This document shows, piece after piece, positions 58,577-60,973 of a stretch of DNA of 60,973 nt. The stretch comes from Protostelium mycophagum (taxonomy: Eukaryota; Evosea; Variosea; Protosteliida; Protosteliaceae): NCBI GenBank assembly GCA_002081555.1, contig MZNV01001007.1, positions 1-60,973 of the forward strand. The letters are read 5' to 3'. The notes under the pieces are model-generated. The model was not told the origin of the DNA and searched no databases. It saw only the letters and a program-made list of their open reading frames with translations. A program made the position numbers and the translations under genes. The first letter of the stretch is position 1. Every line of letters begins with the position of its first letter.

Positions 58577-59260
58577 TTTTGAAACAATAAAACTCTCTCA
58601 TACTCATCATCTTCTAATTTGAAAAGAGTTGAGGAGGGCTTAAGATAATATTCACTCTTGTATCATAATATAAATGACTATAGAAAAAATGAGGTGCTTT
58701 TGAGCTCATGAAAAACAACTTTTGAAAATTCCAGGATATAGTATTTTCGACGCTAACTTGCCTGTGATAACTTGTGATGGTCAAATGTGACTCAATGTAG
58801 AGCTGGGGTTTGCACAATGTTCAGAAAAATCTACACAAAATGTCAATGCCCTTTGACCCCTTGGAGGGGTCCAAAGTTAAATTTACATTGTGACATTTCA
58901 AATGATACCGGTCTGGTTGCAATCTGATGTAACCCAAGAGCTGTGATAGCGTCCAACATTCTTAAGAAAAAAGTGAGAATGGACCAACCTTAGACGACTT
59001 TTCAAACCAAGCTTTCAAGCGTTGTAAAAAAATCTAAGAGATACACTGGCATGCTTGGTTATAGTGTGGGTTTGAACCTTGCCGCTGATGCAAGATTTTT
59101 GCACAAACACCAGAATTTTGCTGAGATTTTCTGATGAAATAAAAACTCCCAGATAGGAAGCCAGAATTGAAATCTATCAACTGGGATGTATGGTGCACTT
59201 GTTAGAAATGACACTCTTTGACATTCTGTCAAGTGAAGTTGATGTTGAAAACCTGCGGGT
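58577..59260. other. gene-free stretch
   Basis: Moderately AT-rich DNA with no supported coding region. Short open frames on both strands show no family signal. Confidence 0.6.
58586..58591 (+). terminator. poly(A) signal AATAAA
   Basis: It lies 10 nt after the stop codon of the unrecognised gene ending at 58576. Confidence 0.5.
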
Positions 59261-59570
59261 ACTGTCATAAAATTATTACAAAGATGAAAAAATTCACAGC
59301 AGATTGTAAAATTCACAGAAACTTGAGCGGAAAGAAATATAGAAATAAAAAAATAAATCACAGTTGTTAACAGGTGCCCATAAACACCTAGATTAAGACT
59401 GGGTAGGATTGCCATCAGAACAAGATGACATAAAGAAAGGAGAAAGAACTAGGTTGGCCAGAGTCATATCAGGGGATCTGTCCCTTGTCAGAACCTCAGT
59501 AGAAGGTCTAGGTGGACCTTGTTAAATAAAAAAAGTGATCCATAAGAAGGACGTTCTTTGAGTTCACCTT
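59261..59570 (+). repeat. dispersed repeat, copy A
   Basis: It shares with copy B (60218-60490) the blocks CAGCAGATTGTAAAATTCA or near variants, GGATTGC, CCTTGTCAGAACCTCAGTAG and AGAAGGTCTAGGTGGA. Same orientation, roughly 75-80 percent alike by eye. It may be a SINE or MITE, or part of a larger element. Confidence 0.7.
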
Positions 59571-60217
59571 TTTCTCTTTGTTGTTTGCTTGTCTTTCTAT
59601 TTCCATTCCTTCTTATGTAAGTATACACACCAAATATTCTTTAAGTCCTTTTGTAATTTAGAATATAGGGTCTCACGTTTTCTAGCTGCAAGCTTGATGC
59701 CTGTCACCTTAAATGGCCAGGAAAGATTCAGAGGTGGTTTGGATCTCAGCCATATTTCCAAGATAATATATGCAAGAGAGGATGCCTAATGCTCATCCAA
59801 CTGTGCAGTCACATAACATTGATTTCATCAGAGGCTCTCAAACCTCCATTATGTTAAGTTCATATAGACATGGCAAACCTCTGTCAAGATTTATAGAGGA
59901 TTCTGAAATTAAAATTCTAATATTCAGGTTAAATTTTATTTTTCACTTAATTTTTATTTCTTACTTTTAAATAATCAAAATAAAATGTGATTTAACTTAA
60001 GTGTAACGAATGTGAATTGATGGTGTCAGAGAGAACATCTGCAAGGCAAAACCATAGATCCTATTCTTCAGAACCTGACATGATGAGATTAAACAGTACT
60101 GATGTTATCTTACCAGCAAATTGCTTACTCTTGTGTTTATTGGCAAAAATCTTTGTCAGCTGCTGTTGTGGGAAAGCAGCAGTTTGATTAAAAAACAAAT
60201 TGTGCTTAACTAACAGT

Positions 60218-60490
60218 ACTATCACAAATTACCACAAAGATAAAAATTCATAGCAGATTGTAAAATTCATCAAGAATTGAGCAGGAAGAACATAGAAAAA
60301 TAATAATGAATTAATCACGGTTATTAATGGATGCCTGTAAATGCCCAGGTTAAAGATCTCATAGGATTGCTATTGTAGAAAAAGGAGATTAGCTGGTCAG
60401 AGCCTTATCCAGAAGAATCTATCCCTTGCCAGAACCTTAGTAGAAGGTCTGGGTGGATCTTGATAAAGGATTGTCTTTGAGTTATCTTTC
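60218..60490 (+). repeat. dispersed repeat, copy B
   Basis: Direct repeat of copy A. Its 3' end runs into a perfect inverted repeat at 60466-60516. The unit start is set by the shared text near ACTATCACAAATTA. Confidence 0.7.
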
Positions 60491-60516
60491 CACAAGATAA
60501 CTCAAAGACAATCCTT
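60466..60516. repeat. 22-bp perfect inverted repeat with a 7-nt loop
   Basis: The arm at 60466-60487 begins AAGGATTGTCTTTGAG; the arm at 60495-60516 is its exact reverse complement. The hairpin lies at the end of repeat copy B. It may be a fold-back end of a mobile element or a product of inverted duplication at a break. Confidence 0.75.
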
Positions 60517-60719
60517 GTTTCAGGATGTTACACTTCAAGTGCTTTATTACTCGGCCATAACAACCGTTCCATGAACACTTGAATCTTCCTAATTTCTGCG
60601 TTGTGCATTGTAAATGCGTATGCATAACTTTGCAAACTTTAATAAATAAACAACAATGTTGTTGCAACTTGCAAATAAATTATATTAATTTATTTGTTCT
60701 TCTATGTCATCAAGCCTGA

Positions 60720-60960
60720 CATTGTCCCCCTGGACACTACCTAATTAATTTACATCCAAAAGGGCATCATTTCTCTTTATACCGTCGCTTGGCCAGAGGC
60801 AGTAGTGCTGCAGGTGATTGCTGGAATTCATCTAACAGTTCTTGCACATGATCCAAACCGTCTTTGTTGATCCAGTCGTTCTTTTTGTCAATGGGGTAAC
60901 CCTTCCACTTGACTATGTACTAGATCTTGCCATGGTGTCAACATGATGTGACTATCTGCT
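60720..60960 (-). mobile_element. Ty3/Gypsy chromovirus fossil, integrase chromodomain and LTR edge
   Basis: On the minus strand, the stretch from about 60930 to 60780 reads as a chromodomain: YIVKWKGYPIDKKNDWIN followed by GLDHVQELLDEF. That is the module at the integrase C-terminus of chromoviruses. Downstream, the purine tract AGGGGGA precedes TGTCAGGC, which looks like a polypurine tract and the start of a 3' LTR near 60720. Only the 3' edge of an old, incomplete copy is in this window; the body would lie beyond its end. The LTR length is not resolved. Confidence 0.6.
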
Positions 60961-60973
60961 TAATTTTGTATTC

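Noticed and set aside
59059-59415. Minus-strand frame of 118 codons
   Set aside because: It crosses into repeat copy A, lacks any domain and has composition like the noncoding surroundings.
1-60973. tRNA, rRNA or snRNA genes
   Set aside because: No TGGYNNARTGG / GGTTCGANTCC box pair or rRNA-like stretch was found on reading both strands.

Overview
This is nuclear DNA of a compact, intron-rich eukaryote, most likely a free-living protist. Coding regions are cut by very many short GT-AG introns, often 37-90 nt. Genes lie 40-600 bp apart, and their order mostly alternates between divergent and convergent pairs. The gene set includes a type III glutamine synthetase, a KUP potassium transporter, a CPA2 antiporter, DDX60, GBA2, the KICSTOR subunit ITFG2, TBC1D9 and a GH46 chitosanase. 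It suggests an amorphean or similar lineage rather than an animal, plant or fungus; I cannot fix the taxon from sequence alone.

Layout. 1-515: a 31-bp-period degenerate tandem repeat. 515-6380 (-): the glucosylceramidase GBA2, and upstream of it a secreted protein of unrecognised family. 6692-7575 (+): a MIS12-like coiled-coil protein. 7660-9892 (-): the ribosome-assembly WD40 protein Notchless. 10020-16799 (+): a very large CLU-TPR-AGC pseudokinase fusion. 17100-20240: two colinear fragments of a DDX60 copy with an F-box/ankyrin-like gene between them. 20261-26269 (-): intact DDX60. 26893-30787 (+): glutamine synthetase III. 30944-33380 (-): a two-TM protein and a secreted chitosanase. 33863-38966 (-): ITFG2 with a DUF547 domain inside its propeller. 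39199-47308 (+): KUP transporter, then CPA2 antiporter. 47418-48365: a divergent pair, small coiled-coil and four-TM protein. 48868-54461 (-): TBC1D9-type RabGAP. 54704-56185 (+): TLC-domain protein. 56247-56618 (-): short DNase II-like protein. 56777-58576 (+): unrecognised protein. 58577-60973: repeat-rich DNA without genes, ending in the edge of an old Ty3/Gypsy chromovirus copy.

The neighbours form no pathway, but several themes recur. Membrane and lipid biology is represented by GBA2, the TLC protein, the TBC RabGAP and two cation transporters. Nitrogen and nutrient handling is represented by glutamine synthetase, ITFG2 and chitosanase. Ribosome and organelle homeostasis is represented by Notchless and the CLU fusion.

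The most unusual signals are: (1) the palindrome TGACGTCA, at least 15 times and largely in introns, with five introns ending in the form TGACGTCATCAG; (2) a dispersed palindrome TGCGGCAGAGCCGCA; (3) a CLU-TPR-pseudokinase fusion; (4) a DUF547 domain nested in ITFG2; (5) a broken DDX60 copy split by an F-box/ankyrin gene. Exon borders were read by eye, so gene ends are firmer than internal splice sites.
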